Origin: Microbulbifer donghaiensis
Lineage (GTDB): Bacteria; Pseudomonadota; Gammaproteobacteria; Pseudomonadales; Cellvibrionaceae
DNA length: 64,000 nt
Assembly: GCF_900129095.1 (NCBI RefSeq)
Contig: NZ_FQVA01000001.1
Coordinates: 1,178,001-1,242,000, forward strand
Direction: 5' to 3'
Part shown: piece by piece, positions 38,921-47,612 of the stretch
Numbering within the stretch: position 1 is the first letter of the stretch
Layout of the letters: each line of letters begins with the position of its first letter
Program-made: the position numbers and the translations under genes
The notes under the pieces: generated by a model
What the model saw: the letters and a program-made list of their open reading frames with translations, nothing else
The model's database searches: none
What the model was told of the DNA's origin: nothing

Positions 38921-40153
38921 TCACAACACACGCCTATCTTGTATCAAGTAATCAACCGCTGAAAGCAAGATAGAATTCGCCACGACTAATACTCCGACGA
39001 CAACCATCGTTACTGCCGGAATGGCCTGCCTCATGATATCGGATGGATCAAGGGCACCGAAATCGACACTAGCCCAAAATCCAAGTGGCTTAATTGCGAG
39101 CCCAACACCTATCGAGGTGATCACCGTGCCTAGGCCGATCACCCAATCCAAACGATCGACAAGCCGCAAGCGCCTCCATTTTGAGTCCACACTCAACAAG
39201 CCAGAAGCCTCAGAGAGAGTCGAAAATAAAAAATACATAAACAATAATTCAATTCCCACTACAATCATCGCCGACGCATATAACAGCGAGTGCACACCGG
39301 GCACCAGCCCGCTACTGGAGAAGAATATACCCGTACCAAATAACACATTTAGTGTAATTACCAGGCCCAGCAATATAGATATGGCACTAGGCCCCAGAAA
39401 AGCGACTTTCGGAGCAAGCATTAAAAGAAACTTCAGGTGTCGCCAACCATCACGCCAGGTTCTCAGGTGGGGGCTCCGGTCTCTTTTATCCACCCGCAAG
39501 GTGGTGGGCACCTCGCAAATATCCAATTTGTGCTTGGCAGCCTTTACAATCATTTCGCTCGCGAATTCCATGCCTGGACAGGACAGACCGAGCTTTAAAA
39601 TAGATTCTTTGTTAACCCCACGAATGCCACAGTGAAAATCGCCTATTTCAATTCGATAGAAAAGACGGCCGAGAAAACTTAGGACTGGATTTCCCAGATA
39701 TTTATGGAGTACCGGCATGGCCCCAGATTCTATTCCACCTTTGAATCGGTTGCCGCAAACCAAGTCAGCACCTTCTCGCAGTTTGCCGAGAAATTCGTCA
39801 ATTGCACTGAAATCATAACTACAGTCGGCATCCCCCATAATTACATACTTGCCACGTGCAGATTCAATACCCTTAATGAGGGCCGCCCCGTAACCACGCT
39901 TCTTTACGCCAACAACCCGGGCACCATTACTGTGCGCGATTTCAACCGACCCATCTGTCGAACCGTTATCGGCAATTAAAACCTCTCCCACAACAGATAG
40001 TCGCTGAAGTGAGGAATATGCAGCCAAAATACACTCTGAAAGTGTTTTTTCCTCATTGAGGCACGGCATCAGTATGGTAACTTCTACACGTTCCGGTGTA
40101 TTCGCAGTAACCGTATCAGTCGCAACCAAATGAGATTCACACAGTGCAGCCAT
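38921..40153 (-). CDS. GT2 family polyprenyl-phosphate sugar synthase-like protein with C-terminal membrane helices
   Basis: The 410-residue protein starts at ATG 40153 (TGAGG upstream); a TTG 21 bases further up is an alternative. The GT-A domain has TILMPCLNEEKTLSECI, LIADNGSTDGSVEIAH, MGDADCSYDFSA (the metal-binding DxD-like site) and VCGNRFKGG. This is the dolichol-phosphate mannosyltransferase-like subgroup. The C-terminal half has about four membrane helices, as in GtrB/DPM1-type enzymes. It should make a polyprenyl-phosphate sugar for GtrA to flip. It is the first gene of the minus-strand cluster, 16 bases upstream of the GT39-like gene. Confidence 0.88.
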   Translation of the reverse strand: MAALCESHLVATDTVTANTPERVEVTILMPCLNEEKTLSECILAAYSSLQRLSVVGEVLIADNGSTDGSVEIAHSNGARVVGVKKRGYGAALIKGIESARGKYVIMGDADCSYDFSAIDEFLGKLREGADLVCGNRFKGGIESGAMPVLHKYLGNPVLSFLGRLFYRIEIGDFHCGIRGVNKESILKLGLSCPGMEFASEMIVKAAKHKLDICEVPTTLRVDKRDRSPHLRTWRDGWRHLKFLLMLAPKVAFLGPSAISILLGLVITLNVLFGTGIFFSSSGLVPGVHSLLYASAMIVVGIELLFMYFLFSTLSEASGLLSVDSKWRRLRLVDRLDWVIGLGTVITSIGVGLAIKPLGFWASVDFGALDPSDIMRQAIPAVTMVVVGVLVVANSILLSAVDYLIQDRRVL

Positions 40154-40248
40154 ATTGAGCCTCAAGCACCTCAATCAAAAATCATCGTCCCGGCAAAACA
40201 TAGCCGAGTTAGACACGTCGGGAAATCTAAAAAAGGAAACATAAAAAC

Positions 40249-40276
40249 AAAAAGCCCCGTGCAAACGGGGCTTTTA
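40249..40276 (-). terminator. Terminator downstream of pilA
   Basis: AAAGCCCCGT-GCAA-ACGGGGCTTT, with T-rich sequence after the stem on the minus strand. It separates pilA (stop at 40313) from the glycan cluster that starts at 40153. Confidence 0.88.
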
Positions 40277-40312
40277 TGACACAACCAAATCTTAGGTCTA
40301 GCACTAACCTAA

Positions 40313-40789
40313 TTAGCTACGGCAAGACCCCGGCAGGTATTTGGGATCGATGCCGCTTGTAGCACCAGGACCACATCTCCAGTGGTGAACAACAACACCC
40401 ACATTAGAAGAACCAATTGCGGTGGTGGCATCCAAGTAAGGAACCAGACGCACGGTTTTGCTCTGAACGGCAGACGGCAGGTCCGCAGCAGTTGAGGTGG
40501 TAACGGTCACAACACCATTACCGTCAGTCGCGATGGATGCAACATATTTAGTTGTTGCCGTGCTGCTTTCGCAACCCCAAGCACCGCCGGCCGGAAGTGA
40601 AGTACCTGTAGTAGATTGAATAGTTTCAGTAATACTGGTACGACACTGAGATGCAGCCAGCACTACTTCTGACATCTTGGCGCGCACGGTGTAGTCCTGG
40701 TAAGCCGGCAGCGCAACCGCAGCCAGAATACCGATGATCGCTACCACGATCATCAATTCAATAAGAGTAAAACCCTGTTGCTTTTTCAT
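40313..40789 (-). CDS. pilA: Major type IV pilin
   Basis: The 158-residue prepilin starts at ATG 40789, giving the six-residue leader MKKQQG before [21 protein letters not shown] longer frame to 40915 would bury the leader and is rejected. Four Cys lie in SQCRT, AWGCESS, HWRCG and PGSCRS; the last pair makes the C-terminal disulfide loop. The Ser/Thr-rich middle ([12 protein letters not shown] and others) could be glycosylated. A sigma-54 promoter lies 65-80 bases upstream, as for Pseudomonas pilA. PilB, PilC and PilD are encoded divergently next door. Confidence 0.94.
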   Translation of the reverse strand: MKKQQGFTLIELMIVVAIIGILAAVALPAYQDYTVRAKMSEVVLAASQCRTSITETIQSTTGTSLPAGGAWGCESSTATTKYVASIATDGNGVVTVTTSTAADLPSAVQSKTVRLVPYLDATTAIGSSNVGVVVHHWRCGPGATSGIDPKYLPGSCRS

Positions 40790-40853
40790 TGTAACCGTCT
40801 CCATACAGACTTGTGGTTTTAGATGAATCCCGTGAGGAAGTCGCGGAACAAGA

Positions 40854-40869
40854 TACAAGCTTTGTGCCA
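40854..40869 (-). promoter_or_regulatory. Sigma-54 (RpoN) promoter of pilA
   Basis: On the minus strand the sequence is TGGCAC-AAAGC-TTGTA, matching the -24/-12 consensus tGGCAC-N5-ttGCw except for the final C. The predicted transcription start would be about 50-55 bases before the pilA ATG. PilR/PilS control is a reasonable inference; those genes are outside the window. The rest of 40790-41199 holds no gene. Confidence 0.85.
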
Positions 40870-41199
40870 ACTGTGGCAAGCGCGACACGCCCCGTAAACA
40901 CCACATTTGGGACAATAGTCACGCCAAAGCTGGATATTATCTGTTCACGGCACCTGTTTAGTGACGTATCGAATTCATAGCTGACAAATAATGTCAGATT
41001 TAGACAATGGAAAACATTTCTCGTAGAGGCCGCGCATCGCTCAGCAAGCCATTAGGAGGTTTGGCGGCGGGGGTTTAATTCGCTATATTTGGAAGCTTGG
41101 CAGCCATTTCTTGCTTACGGCCCTTCAGGTCAAAAAACAAGCAGCGGCCCCCGAGCAGCACAAATAATAAGCAGTAGCTTTCATGCGGCGGTCTTATCC

Positions 41200-42912
41200 A
41201 TGAGCACTACCTCCCTGAGCGGCCTGGCCAAACGCTTGGTTGCCGACCAGATTCTCGACGAACCCACGGCAGCCTCCGCTGCCAAAGCGGCGCGCCGCGA
41301 GAATCAGACATTTGCCCAGCACGCTGTAGAGGCCAAGCTGGTATCGAGCCGCGAACTGGCAAGAGTCGCTTCTTATGCTTTCGGGTCTCCCCTATTCGAC
41401 CTGAGCAGCTATAACTTCGACCTTATCCCAAAGGATATTGTTGATGAAAAGTTAATCAGCAAACACTTTGCCCTGCCCCTGTACAAGCGCGGCAACCGGT
41501 TGTTCGTCGCTGTCGCAGACCCTACTAACCTGGCAGGCCTGGACGAAATCAACTTCAATACCGGCCTGAATACCGATGCGGTGCTGGTCGAGGCGGACAA
41601 ACTGGCCAAGGCGATCGACAGCTATCTCTCCGACAACTCGGATATAGGGGCCGGCCTTGAGGGGATGGATGACGAAGAGCTTGACGCACTCGATGTCGAA
41701 GGGGGGCAAGCGGAGCGCCCGGATGATAATGATCTGGGCGGCGACGAGGCCCCGGTTGTTCGTTTTGTAAACAAAGTACTTCTTGATGCAATCCGTACCG
41801 GTGCTTCGGATATTCACTTTGAACCCTATGAAAAGACCTACCGCGTGCGGCTGCGCACAGACGGTGTACTGCACGAAGTTGCCAAGCCTCCAATTCAACT
41901 GGCCCCCCGAATATCAGCGCGCCTGAAGGTGATGTCCAAGATGGATATCTCTGAGCGGCGTATCCCCCAAGATGGCCGCATCAAGATGAAGCTGTCGAAG
42001 AACAAGGCAATCGACTTCCGGGTCAACAGCCTGCCTACCTTGTGGGGAGAAAAGATTGTGCTGCGGATCTTAGATCCCTCCTCAGCCAAGCTCGGCATCG
42101 ATGCACTGGGCTACGAAGAAGATCAGAAGAAGATCTACCTCGATGCCCTCGCCCAGCCCCAGGGTATGATCCTGGTTACCGGCCCGACAGGCTCGGGCAA
42201 GACCGTTTCCCTATATACCGGGCTCAATATCCTCAACACCCCGGAACGCAATATCTCTACCGCAGAAGACCCTGTGGAGATCAACCTGGAGGGGATCAAC
42301 CAGGTGAACGTCTTGCCTAAAGTGGGGCTGAATTTTGCCGAAGCGCTGCGCTCTTTCCTGCGCCAGGACCCGGATATTGTGATGGTAGGGGAAATTCGCG
42401 ATTTGGAGACCGCAGAAATCGCCATCAAGGCGGCCCAAACCGGTCACTTGGTGCTGTCTACTTTGCATACCAACTCGGCACCGGAAACCCTGACCCGCTT
42501 AATGAATATGGGTGTTCCCACGTTCAATATTGCCACTTCGGTCAGCGTGATCATTGCCCAGCGCCTTGCCAGGCGCCTGTGCAACGAATGCAAAACATCT
42601 GTAACTCTGCCGGACGAGGTACTTAAAGAAGAAGGGTTTGGCTCGGTAACTATCCCCAAAAGCGAATGGAAACTCTACCAGCCCGTTGGATGCGAACACT
42701 GTTCCAAAGGATACAAGGGCCGCGTAGGTGTGTATGAAGTGGTTCGCATCACCGATGGTATCTCCAGAATTATAATGGAAGGCGGGAATTCTATTCAGAT
42801 TGCCGACCAGGCTCGCAAGGAGGGCTTCAGTAATCTGCGTACCTCCGCGTTGCGCAAGGTAGTAATGGGTGTTACCAGCCTGGAAGAAGCGAACCGGGTT
42901 ACCAAAGACTAG
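41200..42912 (+). CDS. pilB: Type IV pilus extension ATPase PilB
   Basis: The 570-residue protein starts at ATG 41200. It has an N-terminal MshEN-type domain (LSGLAKRLVADQIL, AKLVSSRELARVASYAFG) and the GspE-type ATPase with Walker A GPTGSGKT (about 328-335), Asp box, Walker B (IVMVGEIRDLETAEIA) and His box (LSTLHTNSAPET). A zinc-binding tetracysteine region (CNECKTS, then CEHCSKGYKGR) follows. It powers pilus extension at the inner-membrane base. The upstream in-frame region lacks family similarity. pilC follows after about 110 bases that contain family C palindromes. Confidence 0.95.
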   Translation: MSTTSLSGLAKRLVADQILDEPTAASAAKAARRENQTFAQHAVEAKLVSSRELARVASYAFGSPLFDLSSYNFDLIPKDIVDEKLISKHFALPLYKRGNRLFVAVADPTNLAGLDEINFNTGLNTDAVLVEADKLAKAIDSYLSDNSDIGAGLEGMDDEELDALDVEGGQAERPDDNDLGGDEAPVVRFVNKVLLDAIRTGASDIHFEPYEKTYRVRLRTDGVLHEVAKPPIQLAPRISARLKVMSKMDISERRIPQDGRIKMKLSKNKAIDFRVNSLPTLWGEKIVLRILDPSSAKLGIDALGYEEDQKKIYLDALAQPQGMILVTGPTGSGKTVSLYTGLNILNTPERNISTAEDPVEINLEGINQVNVLPKVGLNFAEALRSFLRQDPDIVMVGEIRDLETAEIAIKAAQTGHLVLSTLHTNSAPETLTRLMNMGVPTFNIATSVSVIIAQRLARRLCNECKTSVTLPDEVLKEEGFGSVTIPKSEWKLYQPVGCEHCSKGYKGRVGVYEVVRITDGISRIIMEGGNSIQIADQARKEGFSNLRTSALRKVVMGVTSLEEANRVTKD

Positions 42913-42921
42913 ACCGAAATA

Positions 42922-42984
42922 CTGGATTCCGACCTTCGCCGGAATGACGAATTGCTGGATTCTGGCTTACGCCGGAATGACGAA
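42922..42984. repeat. Tandem family C palindromic repeats between pilB and pilC
   Basis: TGGATTCCGACCTTCGCCGG + AATGACGA, then TGGATTCTGGCTTACGCCGG + AATGACGA: two successive copies. Related copies are in dnaE2 (24847-24916) and before coaE (46110-46175). Confidence 0.85.
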
Positions 42985-43042
42985 ACAAAAATAGAAATAG
43001 GCACGATAGTATCTGTGCCAGTTAGGAAATGGGAAGATAGCC

Positions 43043-44254
43043 ATGGCCAACGCCACTGCAGTCGCTTACACCTTTAAGGGCGTAGACAATAAAGGCAATA
43101 AGGTCGAAGGAGAGATCAGCGCTGCCAGCCCAGCGCTGGTGAAGGCGCAATTACGCCGCCAGGGCATCATTGCCAATAAAGTACAAAAAAAACCAAAGCC
43201 TTTATTCGGCGGCAAGAAAAAGATCAAGCCCGGCGATATCGCAATATTCACTCGCCAGATGGCAACTATGATGAAGGCCGGTGTGCCATTGGTACAGAGT
43301 TTTGACATTGTTGCGGATGGTCTCGACAACCAGGGGCTGAAAGAGCTGATTTTCAAGGTTCGAGACGATGTCGCTTCTGGTACCGCCTTTGCCGAGGCTT
43401 TGCGTAAACATCCGCTCTACTTCGATGATCTATTCTGCAACCTGGTTGCGTCCGGTGAGCAGTCTGGTGCATTGGAAACCATGCTTGACCGGATTGCTAC
43501 ATATAAGGAAAAGACTGAAACCCTTAAAGCGAAAATAAAGAAGGCTATGACATACCCGATTGCGGTTGTCGTTGTTGCAATTATTGTTACATCTATTCTT
43601 TTGATAAAAGTTGTTCCTCAATTTGCTGAGACATTTTCGAGTTTTGGCGCGGAGCTGCCGGCATTCACTCGGCTCGTAGTCAGTATGTCCGAATGGATGC
43701 AGGCCAATTGGTTTATCGCCCTGATTGCAGTTGTGGGGGGCATCGGTGGCATTCTCGAAGTTAAAAAACGCAATAAAAAGGTAGCGGAATACTTTGACCG
43801 CCTCATTTTACGCTTGCCAATTTTTGGGCAGATTACCTACAACTCTATTGCGGCGCGTTTCGCCCGGACACTATCGACAACCTTTGCAGCCGGTGTTCCG
43901 CTGATCGATGCACTCAAATCTGTTGCCGGCGCAACTGGCAACTCGGTATACGAAGAAGCCACACTCAAGATACGTGATTCTGTGGCAACTGGTATTCCCT
44001 TAAATGGCGCCATGCGCCATTCAGGTCTGTACCCAACCATGCTGGTGCAGATGGCCGCTATCGGTGAAGAGTCCGGTGCACTGGATGAGATGCTCGCTAA
44101 AGCTGCTGATTTTTATGAGGAAGCGGTTGACAATATGGTGGACAACCTGACGACCCTGCTGGAGCCCATGATCATGGCGGTGTTGGGTGTTTTGGTTGGC
44201 GGTTTGATGATCGCGATGTACCTGCCGATCTTCCAGCTGGGTAATGTGGTATAA
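43043..44254 (+). CDS. pilC: Type IV pilus inner-membrane platform protein PilC
   Basis: The 403-residue protein has the two GspF repeats (about residues 65-190 and 270-395). These include PGDIAIFTRQMATMMKAGVP, LVASGEQSGALETMLDRIA and the second-repeat AAIGEESGALDEMLAKAA. It has three membrane helices (around 170-195, 215-240 and 375-400). It organises the pilin assembly platform in the inner membrane and contacts PilB. Its length is typical. A basic N-terminal arm (KVQKKPKPLFGGKKKIKPGD) precedes the first repeat. Confidence 0.96.
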   Translation: MANATAVAYTFKGVDNKGNKVEGEISAASPALVKAQLRRQGIIANKVQKKPKPLFGGKKKIKPGDIAIFTRQMATMMKAGVPLVQSFDIVADGLDNQGLKELIFKVRDDVASGTAFAEALRKHPLYFDDLFCNLVASGEQSGALETMLDRIATYKEKTETLKAKIKKAMTYPIAVVVVAIIVTSILLIKVVPQFAETFSSFGAELPAFTRLVVSMSEWMQANWFIALIAVVGGIGGILEVKKRNKKVAEYFDRLILRLPIFGQITYNSIAARFARTLSTTFAAGVPLIDALKSVAGATGNSVYEEATLKIRDSVATGIPLNGAMRHSGLYPTMLVQMAAIGEESGALDEMLAKAADFYEEAVDNMVDNLTTLLEPMIMAVLGVLVGGLMIAMYLPIFQLGNVV

Positions 44255-44259
44255 AATTA

Positions 44260-45144
44260 ATGCTAGATTTTCTGATTTCGCACCAAGCGCTGCTATTAAG
44301 CAGCGCTTTTGTTTTGGGGCTTCTGCTCGGCAGCTTCCTGAATGTCGTTGTCTATCGACTGCCCATCATGATGGAGCGGGAATACAAGCGCGATTTTTAC
44401 AGTTACTTTGAGACAAAGCCTGCCCCTGCCGAGCAGATAGAACTGGAAGAGTCTTTCAACCTGATACTGCCCCACTCCCACTGCCCCAAATGTGACGCCG
44501 AGATCAAACCCTGGCAAAACATCCCAGTAGTCAGCTATCTACTGTTGCGCGGCAAATGCGCTTTTTGCGGGACGGCTATATCCAAGCGCTATCCGTTGGT
44601 GGAGCTGGCTACCGGCCTGTTGACCGCCATCGTCGTATGGCAACTGGGCTTTACCTGGCAGGCGCTGGCGGGCTGTGTATTTACCTGGGCGCTGGTGGCC
44701 CTGACTGGTATCGACTTCGACAAGCAGCTACTGCCGGACAGCATCACCCTGCCACTGCTGTGGGCGGGACTGCTGATCAACCTGTGGGGTGTTTTTGTAC
44801 CGTTGCAGGGTGCGGTAATCGGGGCCATCGCCGGTTACCTGGCCCTCTGGTCGGTATTCCATATCTTCAAGCTGGTGACCGGCAAGGAGGGAATGGGGGC
44901 CGGGGATTTCAAGATTCTGGCTGCTATCGGCGCCTGGTTTGGATGGCAGATGTTGCCGCTGGTGATTCTGCTCTCGGCCGCAGTCGGTGCCGTCGCCGGC
45001 CTGACCTGGAGCGTGATTGCCGGGCGGGATAGGAACCTGCCTATTGCCTTCGGGCCCTACCTGGCTGGAGCGGGGTGGATTGCGATGCTCTGGGGGGATC
45101 GGATTGTGGGGTGGTATCTCAGTTACTCCGGCTTGAATGGATAA
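44260..45144 (+). CDS. pilD: Prepilin peptidase and N-methyltransferase PilD
   Basis: The 294-residue membrane enzyme cleaves prepilin leaders and methylates the new N-terminal Phe. It has SFLNVVVYRLP near the N terminus and the zinc-binding cysteines in HCPKCDAEIKPW and KCAFCG. Catalytic aspartates lie in TGIDFDKQLLPD (about Asp150) and GAGDFKILAAIG (about Asp217). It starts five bases after pilC, so it is co-transcribed. Its last 134 bases recur, diverged, at 45905-46038 beyond a vapBC module. Confidence 0.96.
   Translation: MLDFLISHQALLLSSAFVLGLLLGSFLNVVVYRLPIMMEREYKRDFYSYFETKPAPAEQIELEESFNLILPHSHCPKCDAEIKPWQNIPVVSYLLLRGKCAFCGTAISKRYPLVELATGLLTAIVVWQLGFTWQALAGCVFTWALVALTGIDFDKQLLPDSITLPLLWAGLLINLWGVFVPLQGAVIGAIAGYLALWSVFHIFKLVTGKEGMGAGDFKILAAIGAWFGWQMLPLVILLSAAVGAVAGLTWSVIAGRDRNLPIAFGPYLAGAGWIAMLWGDRIVGWYLSYSGLNG
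45011..45144 (+). repeat. pilD 3' end, left copy of a direct repeat
   Basis: These 134 bases align without gaps to 45905-46038. Both encode the PilD C terminus, so the second copy is a gene-end duplicate on the far side of vapBC. Confidence 0.85.
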
Positions 45145-45148
45145 ATAG

Positions 45149-45166
45149 CGGGCCTTATGGCCCGCT
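45149..45166. terminator. Hairpin after pilD
   Basis: GCGGGCC-TTAT-GGCCCGC. A near-identical sequence, followed by the same TTGCCGAGC, occurs at 47151-47175 after yacG. It may act as a weak terminator or be part of a repeated unit, because no T-run follows. Confidence 0.5.
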
Positions 45167-45216
45167 TGCCGAGCTGGCGGCGGGCGCTCCCGAACTGCGC
45201 GGTTCCGGGGAAAAGG

Positions 45217-45594
45217 TCAATGATGCGGAATGTATGCTACGGCAAACCGCTCCGCCAGGTCGGCAAGACGCTTGTCCAGCGTCCATAGCTTGGCGCCCGG
45301 GGTGATCAGGGTGGATGCGAGCAGCGCCATGTCCACCAGACCGCAGCCCTGCCCGTACAGCTTTTCGCGCTCTACGAATTCGGTCAACTCAGCCAGACTT
45401 ACCTGATTAGCTGCTTGCAAAAGCCCTATGTAGCCGAGCGTTTGCTGGCGCGGCTCTGGCGGCGTGCCACAGGCGAGTTCGACCAGGACCATCGGGTGCG
45501 TAAGTGCCCAGTCACTCTCGAGTAGCGTTACCAGGGTATTGTCGCGGCGTCTAAAGTGATTCACCCACACCGACGTATCAACGAGTACGCTCAC
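45217..45594 (-). CDS. vapC: VapC-type PIN-domain ribonuclease toxin
   Basis: The 125-residue protein begins at a GTG overlapping the antitoxin stop codon by four bases. PIN-site acids are in [12 protein letters not shown] (Asp), [10 protein letters not shown] (Glu), [12 protein letters not shown] (Asp) and [12 protein letters not shown] (Asp). It is likely to cleave tRNA or rRNA. The pair lies between pilD and coaE, opposite to their direction, in a place where other gammaproteobacteria have these genes adjacent. It is not a close relative of the VapC at 25692. Confidence 0.9.
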   Translation of the reverse strand: MSVLVDTSVWVNHFRRRDNTLVTLLESDWALTHPMVLVELACGTPPEPRQQTLGYIGLLQAANQVSLAELTEFVEREKLYGQGCGLVDMALLASTLITPGAKLWTLDKRLADLAERFAVAYIPHH

Positions 45595-45791
45595 GCCGCC
45601 GTGCCTCGCCGGCGAGGCACGTCTTTCATTTCTGGCGCGGCACCACCCAGAGCCGCCAGGCGTTTAGCCGCCTGCACCCTCACGAAGGTCTTGATGGCTT
45701 CTCTGAACAGTTCCGACTTGTCCATGTCTTGGTCGGCCATCTCCAGCGCCTTCTGGTACAGGGCATCGTCGATAGTGACTGTGGTTCTCAT
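45591..45791 (-). CDS. vapB: Ribbon-helix-helix antitoxin (VapB, DUF2191-like)
   Basis: The 66-residue protein begins [20 protein letters not shown], a ribbon-helix-helix of the VapB type. [21 protein letters not shown] follows, then a toxin-binding tail ([16 protein letters not shown]). It partners with the overlapping vapC and should autorepress the pair. The RHH fold differs from the AbrB fold of the first VapB, so the two modules were acquired independently. Confidence 0.9.
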   Translation of the reverse strand: MRTTVTIDDALYQKALEMADQDMDKSELFREAIKTFVRVQAAKRLAALGGAAPEMKDVPRRRGTAA

Positions 45792-45904
45792 GGCAATGGC
45801 TCTCCCGCGTCTAATTTGATGTAAGAATACATCATTTTAGTCATCACGACTCTTGGAACCTATATCTGAACGGTGATGGGTAGCGGGTATTGCAGAGCAT
45901 TGAA

Positions 45905-46038
45905 GCGTGATTTCGGGGCGGGACCGGAGTCTGCCGATTGCCTTTGAGCTCTATGTGGCCGGGGCCCGGTGGATTGCGATGCTGTGGGGGGAGCGGACAG
46001 TGGGGTGGTATCTGGATTATTCCGGGTTGGGGCACTAG
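45905..46038 (+). pseudogene. Diverged second copy of the pilD 3' end
   Basis: Read in frame this gives VISGRDRSLPIAFELYVAGA, then RWIAMLWGERTVGWYLDYSG, ending LGH and a TAG stop. PilD has VIAGRDRNLPIAFGPYLAGA and so on at the same positions. The copy has no 5' part. Differences are spread over the whole segment with no indels, as expected for an orthologous allele and not for recent copying. The region 45792-46268 otherwise holds repeats only. Confidence 0.85.
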
Positions 46039-46068
46039 AGCCCAATGCAGGCGGGCTATGTTAATCGC

Positions 46069-46091
46069 CTGCAGGGCAGGCTCCCTCAGGG
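46069..46091. repeat. Family A REP-like half-element
   Basis: CGCCTGCAGGGCAGGCTCCC, matching one arm of the palindrome at 55917-55985. Confidence 0.65.
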
Positions 46092-46109
46092 GGACTGGAT
46101 TAGGTGATG

Positions 46110-46175
46110 CGCCTGCTCACTTCGGCATCCATGCCTACGTGTCCGGCCTGCGCCGGAATGACGAGACGGTGTCGA
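46110..46175. repeat. Dispersed palindromic repeat, family C, before coaE
   Basis: TCACTTCGGCATCCATGCCT, then CGTGTCCGGCCTGCGCCGG and AATGACG. It is the closest relative, in inverse orientation, of the repeat carried inside dnaE2. Confidence 0.82.
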
Positions 46176-46268
46176 AGGGCGAACCAAATGGTTCGCCCTT
46201 TGTTTATGGCCGCGTTAACAGGCCACCGCTACAATGGACCCTCTTTTTACGGATTCAGGGCTGACTCT

Positions 46269-46871
46269 GTGCTTACTATTGGCCTGACTGGCGGTATCGG
46301 CAGCGGTAAATCCGCAGCGGCGAGTTGCTTCCGCGCGCTGGGTATCAACGTCGTCGACGCGGACTGGGCGGCGCGGGTGGTGGTGCAGCCGGGGCAGCCG
46401 GCGCTGGCTAAGATTGCCGAGCACTTCGGTGCCGATGTGCTGCTGGAGAATGGCGAGCTGGACCGGGCCAAATTGCGCGGGCTGGTGTTCGACAATGCGA
46501 ACGAGCGAAGCTGGCTCGAGGGGCTGCTACACCCTTTGATTCGCGAGGAGATACTGCGGGCACTGGCGGCCAGCCAGAGTGCCTACGCGATCCTGGAGTC
46601 ACCGCTGTTAATCGAATCGGGGCAGTATAAACTGGTGGACAGGATCTGCGTGGTAGACTTGCCCGAAGAGCAGCAAGTGGCGCGCGCCGGGGCGCGTGAC
46701 CGAAGCGATGCGGAGCAGATTCGCAAGATCATGGCCGCGCAACTGCCGCGCCAGCAGCGCCTGGAAAAGGCCGACGATGTGCTGGACAATTCCGGCGATC
46801 TGGCGAGCCTGGAAGCGCAGGTAGAAGCGCTGCATCAGCTGTACCTGCAATTAGTAGAAGAGAATTACTGA
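46269..46871 (+). CDS. coaE: Dephospho-CoA kinase
   Basis: The 200-residue enzyme phosphorylates dephospho-CoA, the last step of CoA synthesis. The GTG at 46269 begins directly before the P-loop ([14 protein letters not shown]), as expected for this family; the upstream in-frame extension derives from repeat DNA. Further motifs are [12 protein letters not shown] and [10 protein letters not shown], then [17 protein letters not shown]. It lies in the conserved pilD-coaE-yacG order, now separated from pilD by vapBC and the pilD 3' copy. Confidence 0.94.
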   Translation: MLTIGLTGGIGSGKSAAASCFRALGINVVDADWAARVVVQPGQPALAKIAEHFGADVLLENGELDRAKLRGLVFDNANERSWLEGLLHPLIREEILRALAASQSAYAILESPLLIESGQYKLVDRICVVDLPEEQQVARAGARDRSDAEQIRKIMAAQLPRQQRLEKADDVLDNSGDLASLEAQVEALHQLYLQLVEENY

Positions 46872-46876
46872 AGTAC

Positions 46877-47086
46877 ATGTCTAAAGAGTCACCTACCCTC
46901 AACTGCCCCACCTGTAAGAAGCCCATTGAGTGGAACGAGAAGTTCCCCTTCCGGCCGTTTTGCAGCGAGCGCTGTAAGTTGATCGACCTGGGTGAGTGGG
47001 CCAGTGAGGGGCACAAGATTCCGGGGGAGCCGGTTTACGATGATGTGTTGAGTGAAGAGCTGGATGAGTCCAAGACTCGGCATTGA
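46877..47086 (+). CDS. yacG: DNA gyrase inhibitor / zinc-binding protein YacG
   Basis: The 69-residue protein has four zinc-binding Cys ([11 protein letters not shown] and [16 protein letters not shown]), the full YacG signature. YacG binds GyrB and blocks DNA binding by gyrase in E. coli. It follows coaE by five bases, as is usual. The acidic C-terminal tail is typical. Confidence 0.94.
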   Translation: MSKESPTLNCPTCKKPIEWNEKFPFRPFCSERCKLIDLGEWASEGHKIPGEPVYDDVLSEELDESKTRH

Positions 47087-47126
47087 GGTTCCACCCTCTC
47101 CATATACCCAATAGGGACTCTGGGTG

Positions 47127-47190
47127 TTCGCCTGCAAGCAGGCTCCTACGGCGGGCCTTCAGCCCGCTTGCCGAGCCAGGGCTCGGCGGT
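47127..47190. repeat. Family A REP half-element and GC-rich hairpins after yacG
   Basis: TTCGCCTGCAAGCAGGCTCC + TACG is followed by GGCGGGCCTTCAGCCCGC and by GCCGAGCCAGGGCTCGGC. The second hairpin is the same unit as after pilD (45149-45166). It lies between the convergent yacG and mutT. Confidence 0.7.
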
Positions 47191-47200
47191 CCCGGCGCCT

Positions 47201-47602
47201 CTACGCGGGCCAGTCAGCCTGAATTGCTTCAATGATCGCCTGGTTGGCATCTGGAAACTGGTACTCCCCCAGCGCCGACAAGTCGACCCAGGCGATTTCC
47301 TGCCCTTCACGGCCGTGTGCCTCGCCTTCGAACTCCGTCACCCACCAGGTATCCAGCAGCACCGTCTTCTCCGGGTACTCGTGGCGGATTTCCGTCAGCG
47401 GGCGCAGGCCTTTCACCTCGATGGCCACTTCTTCATGCAGCTCACGGGTCAGTGCCTGCTGCACCGTCTCCCCGGCTTCGACCTTGCCGCCGGGGAACTC
47501 CCAGCGGCCGCCCATATGCAGGTGGTCCGGGCGGCGGGCGATCAATACCTTGCCGTCGCTGCGCAGCACGACGCCCACGGCCACATGTACTAGCTTGCTC
47601 AT
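47201..47602 (-). CDS. mutT: 8-oxo-dGTP diphosphatase MutT
   Basis: The 133-residue Nudix hydrolase is started at ATG 47602. The Nudix box reads GGKVEAGETVQQALTREL + HEEVAI and matches Gx5Ex7REUxEExGU except for Ala in place of the final Gly. It cleans oxidised dGTP from the nucleotide pool. The start lies ten bases after the argJ stop codon, so the pair is probably co-transcribed, as in pseudomonads. Its short length matches the single-domain MutT. Confidence 0.9.
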   Translation of the reverse strand: MSKLVHVAVGVVLRSDGKVLIARRPDHLHMGGRWEFPGGKVEAGETVQQALTRELHEEVAIEVKGLRPLTEIRHEYPEKTVLLDTWWVTEFEGEAHGREGQEIAWVDLSALGEYQFPDANQAIIEAIQADWPA

Positions 47603-47612
47603 AACCTGCGCC

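Noticed and set aside
46104-46268. 55-residue N-terminal extension of CoaE
   Set aside because: It derives from a family C repeat and intergenic DNA; the P-loop starts four residues after the GTG at 46269 as in the family.
47127-47190. CRISPR-like repeats
   Set aside because: The palindromic repeats occur singly and at irregular distances with no spacer array or cas genes.
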